A stretch of 64,000 nt of DNA, taken from Thamnaconus septentrionalis. Its lineage: Eukaryota; Chordata; Actinopteri; Tetraodontiformes; Monacanthidae. Shown in pieces: positions 61,325 to 64,000 of this stretch (the first letter of the stretch is position 1; each line of letters opens with the position of its first letter). The translations under genes were made by a program, and so were the position numbers. Location of the stretch: the NCBI GenBank assembly GCA_009823395.1, contig CM020503.1:6877001-6941000 (forward strand), written 5' to 3'. The notes below the pieces were generated by a model. It was not told the origin of the DNA and did not search any database. It saw only the letters and a program-made list of their open reading frames with translations.

Positions 61325-63944
61325 GGAAAAAAAGTTGTCCACTTTTCTAAAAATCAGGGGTTGATGTAGAGTGGTTCATCCACTCTACATACATATATGA
61401 AGGCACTGAAGCCTTGGTAAAAGAAGCTAGAACAGTGGTAATCAATGGTTCGCAGCTAAAGAGATTAACTTTGATACTGCATTAGTGACACTTTTATCAG
61501 GACACAGGAATAACAGAATGAGAGTGAAAGTTTTTTTCTTGGCCAACATACTTGTTTTACTGTTTTGATTCCATATAGCACTGCAGTACATAGCAGCTAG
61601 CAGCAGCTAACAGCAGATAATGCTGAACTGGTACCTCTGCTTTCCAAGTTCTTTCTGTGGGCTCTTCACCAGGTTGATACAAGCCAGAGAATTTCAAAAT
61701 TTCGTGTCACGGTGCTTTTGTTAGTGCATGTTTTTGGCCTGCGTGGTTGGACTTCAGCACATGTGTGTTTGTGCACCAGGGTAAATCTGAGTACTTGCGG
61801 TGGATCAGTGAAGAGCTGGAGACCCACGCCACAGTCTACGAGTCTCCAGGACAAACTTCCAGCCTGCCGAGCTTCATCAGAAACCACGGCCTTCTGAGTC
61901 AGGAGCGCTTTGTACAGCTTCTCCACCGAGCCAAGGTCGGCGAAAGAAGAATGCAAAATGGAGAGCTGATATCAAAGGCACAGTTTAGAGTCCACTAAAA
62001 ACAAGAAAAATTCTGCCTCAATAGCTGGCTGTTGTCCTTTTTCAGGTGTTTGTAGGCCTTGGGTTCCCCTACGAGGGTCCAGCTCCCATTGAGGCCATCG
62101 CTTTAGGCTGCGTCTTCCTTCAGCCTCGCTTCCATCCACCGCACTCATCGGACAACAATGATTTCTACAAAGGGAAACCCACCACAAGAAAGGTTTGACA
62201 CTTTCAACAGAACCAACCAGCAGCTGGGAAACAAACACAAACCCCTCACAGACGTTGGGGTGTAAAATCACTGACCCCATTTGGATGGCAGATCTCCTCT
62301 CAGCACCCGTACGCCCAGACATCCATCGGCGAACCGCACGTGTGGACTGTGGACCCCGCCAACAGGACCGACGTTCGCCGGGCCCTCGGATCCATCCTGC
62401 GAGGCACTGAGGTGGTGAACCAGCCGACTTCTCACCTTCCTTTACATAAATGTGTCGGCGCATTCCTCCTTGTCGTGCGTGTTTACCTTACGGTAGCAGC
62501 TGTAGACAGGCCCTCGTGTTTGTTTTCGCAGGTGAAGGCTTTCACTCCGCGGGAGTTCACATGCGAAGGAATGCTGGAGCGAGTTGACGCTTACATCACT
62601 CACCAGGTAGCGTGGCCTCATGGAGGGAACCTGGGATTTTAAAAAAGCACCCACCAGAGTGGGAACCCTTATTAACTTGTCATGTGATTAATAGCTTCCC
62701 ACTGTAACGGCAGTACCCAGCTGATAAGTGGCCTCTTGTTGAATTCTCCTCACGTCTGGGTGGGGGGGATGGTCCACTTGACCCCCATCTCATTTCACCT
62801 TTGTATGTTTCACTTCCACTTCACATTTCAATGGCTGAAATGTTCACAATAGTCTAATCTAACGCTGGAGTCGTTAAAAACAGTTCTTTGCAGAATGTTC
62901 TTTCTCATCTAATCTGTGCTTACTGTTAAAGTTCAACGTTTTTTCTTGCAAATGCGAAATTCCTACGGTCATCAAATACGCAATACAACCACTCTCATGG
63001 ACTATTTGTGACCTGCACACCTACCATGCTATTAAATAATATTGTATGATAATGTACCATCATGTACAACACATGAAGCAAACGCTTAAAACTACTTTCT
63101 AGAGTAAACCACTGGGCTGAGTGACACAGTTACACCACAGAGAGAGCCATAGATACTTCAAATAAACACGGTTCTGGGCGATGCATCCACCTTGAAAACA
63201 ACTCTGTTTTGTAATGTTGCACAGTTTGGTGATAAATGTGCAGGTCACAACTTGTGCATGAGAGAGTTTTGGAGTTGTTGGTTTGTTAAATTGTTATTTG
63301 ATAAGTTTTGAAGGAGGGAGACCTGTTCACCTCCATATTGTTTGCTGAACAGCCCACGTGTCTCTCCCCCCAAAAACAACAGGCGCTAGCATCACCGGAA
63401 ATGAATAGGGATTATGGCAATAGGCAATCTAGTCAAAATGTTAAACTATCCATTTCACCGTTTCTTACTGTGTTCCTTTTTTTGGCAGAATTTTTGCAGT
63501 AACTCTGTCCCAACATGGCCGCCACAGAGTTCTCTGAGGGCGCACTTGGGTCCTCTGGGTCAGTCATGTGTAGACGTGTGTCGAGGTTCCGCCCATGTGT
63601 GTGAGCCCACCCTGTTTCAACACCTCAACAGCCCCGCTGCTTTCACCAGGTAAGAAATCAGCAGGTCAGGAAGTTAACAAATAGCTGGGACATTAACAGT
63701 GAAAGGTCTGTAAGATTAATGCAACCGACTTCCTATTTTTTCTAGTCTTGGGATTGGCTGCTCCAGCACAGACCAGGGCGTGAACCACCTGTTTCCTTCC
63801 TACAGTCCTTGGGGTCGAGAGTGCAGCCTCCAGCAGGAACCGCTGCTGTTCAGCTGCGCCGGCTCCAGCCCCACCCATCGCAGACTGTGTCCCTGCAGGG
63901 CTCACCTTCCTGGACAGGTGGCGCTGTGCCCTGACTGCCTCTAA
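52313..63944 (+). CDS. mgat5b: MGAT5B-like alpha-1,6-mannosylglycoprotein 6-beta-N-acetylglucosaminyltransferase
   Basis: Sixteen exons give 742 aa: 52313-52451, 54436-54568, 54660-54778, 56389-56453, 57150-57323, 57397-57564, 57938-58107, 58214-58345, 59416-59549, 61097-61233, 61780-61935, 62046-62192, 62292-62411, 62532-62606, 63489-63649 and 63746-63944. The enzyme is a type II Golgi protein adding beta-1,6-GlcNAc to N-glycans and, for the B form, to O-mannosyl glycans in brain. A signal anchor ([19 protein letters not shown]) is followed by a coiled stem and [20 protein letters not shown]. Catalytic-domain blocks include [82 protein letters not shown] and [14 protein letters not shown]. 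The Cys-rich end has LLFSCAGS and VALCPDCL. It is closer to MGAT5B than to MGAT5. The ATG at 52313 leaves a cytosolic tail of about nine residues; acceptors at 52279 and 52334 mean an upstream first exon is also possible. Confidence 0.85.
54070..54112. repeat. (CA)n microsatellite
   Basis: About 21 CA units in intron 1 of the MGAT5B-like gene, with a short (TG)n following at 54127-54139 that could pair with it. Confidence 0.95.
55150..55830. other. GC-rich block in intron 3 of the MGAT5B-like gene
   Basis: A ~0.7 kb stretch with raised GC and CpG, including 'gccggcggggaggattcgag' and 'cacgcgaggaggaagagg'. It leaves long ORFs open in several frames, which is a by-product of GC content. It could be an alternative promoter or enhancer. 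No family match was recognised. Confidence 0.35.
56775..57095 (+). repeat. L2/SINE-like fish repeat, plus orientation
   Basis: Runs from 'cgacacagtggtgcagtggtt' through 'cttcctcccacagtccaaaa', 'gtccagggtgtcaccctgcc' and 'cagctgggatgggctccagc' to a (GGAT)n tail at 57078-57089. This is a near-complete copy of a very common fish repeat. It lies in intron 4 of the MGAT5B-like gene, ending about 60 bp before exon 5. Confidence 0.85.
57630..57910 (+). repeat. L2/SINE-like fish repeat, second plus copy
   Basis: Same family: 'catggtgtagtggtcaacac', 'gaatgttctccctatgtc' and 'cttcctcccacagtccacaa'. It ends near 'gataatgaatgcatg', about 30 bp before the acceptor of exon 7 of the MGAT5B-like gene. It is diverged from the copy at 56775 and has lost its tetranucleotide tail. 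Confidence 0.8.
58870..59135. repeat. Pair of ~50-bp direct repeats in an intron
   Basis: 'ttagctgcactctgcagtcg' with 'atcggtgcactgagtggc' (about 58887-58923) recurs as 'gtagctgcagtctgcaggcg' with 'atcggtacattgactggc' (about 59096-59132). Both are preceded by a 'gcattngcccc' motif. They lie in intron 8 of the MGAT5B-like gene; origin unknown. Confidence 0.6.
60660..60800. repeat. Interrupted (CA)n / (GCATGCAC)n microsatellite
   Basis: A CATGCACG-type tract passes into CACACA and then a pure (CA)n run ending near 60800, in intron 9 of the MGAT5B-like gene. It yields spurious His/Thr/Ala ORFs. Confidence 0.92.
61236..61324. repeat. Compound (TCTA)n(TCTG)n microsatellite at a splice donor
   Basis: The donor of exon 10 reads CAG|GTAATCTATCTATC, so the tetranucleotide tract begins within the donor context, three bases into the intron. 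About nine TCTA units, a short GATTGATCGG link and about eleven TCTG units follow. Confidence 0.95.
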
Positions 63945-64000
63945 AGCCAATGGTGTTGACAAAACTCAGGAAGTAGCTTAAAAGTAGAAATCGTAGGGAA

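Overview
The window looks like a teleost fish nuclear genome. The genes are split into many exons with GT-AG introns, often only 80-500 bp long. There are long CA, TA, ACT and tetranucleotide microsatellites and fish-type non-LTR repeats and hAT elements, and the encoded proteins are vertebrate orthologues. I cannot name the species. Exon joins were worked out by hand from reading frame, splice sites and family conservation.

Layout: (1) 1-13.1 kb: two tandem minus-strand MFSD1-like transporters (1398-6734 and 8681-13108). Their 13-exon structures match almost base for base. A solo LTR and a hAT-type MITE lie next to the distal copy, and broken fragments of the same gene plus a fold-back repeat lie between the copies. 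(2) 14.2-16.7 kb: eme2 on plus, head to head with the second transporter. (3) 17.5-23.2 kb: spsb3 on minus, convergent with eme2. (4) 24.0-26.6 kb: nubp2 on plus, divergent from spsb3. (5) 28.1-35.2 kb: atp6v0c on minus, with a first intron of about 6 kb. (6) 39.3-47.0 kb: tbc1d24 on minus, with an apparent long 3' region and a noncoding first exon. (7) 47-52 kb: intergenic sequence rich in simple repeats, with an RFX-type X-box. (8) 52.3-63.9 kb: a complete MGAT5B-like N-acetylglucosaminyltransferase on plus, apart from an uncertain 5' end.

The run eme2-spsb3-nubp2 and the pair atp6v0c-tbc1d24 match gene neighbourhoods that I recall from human 16p13.3, so this is an old vertebrate block. The MFSD1-like pair and the MGAT5B-like gene are additions relative to that block. 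The genes do not form one pathway. They cover lysosomal transport and acidification (MFSD1-like, V-ATPase c subunit, and TBC1D24, which is linked to vesicles and V-ATPase), structure-specific DNA cleavage (EME2), a ubiquitin-ligase receptor (SPSB3), cytosolic Fe-S assembly (NUBP2) and Golgi glycan branching.

The most unusual theme is tandem repeats lying on splice junctions. In eme2 a 42-bp in-frame unit carrying the exon-1 splice donor is present three times. In the second MFSD1-like gene the exon-8 acceptor AG is replaced by the end of a (TG)n tract. In the MGAT5B-like gene a (TCTA)n(TCTG)n tract starts within the donor of exon 10.
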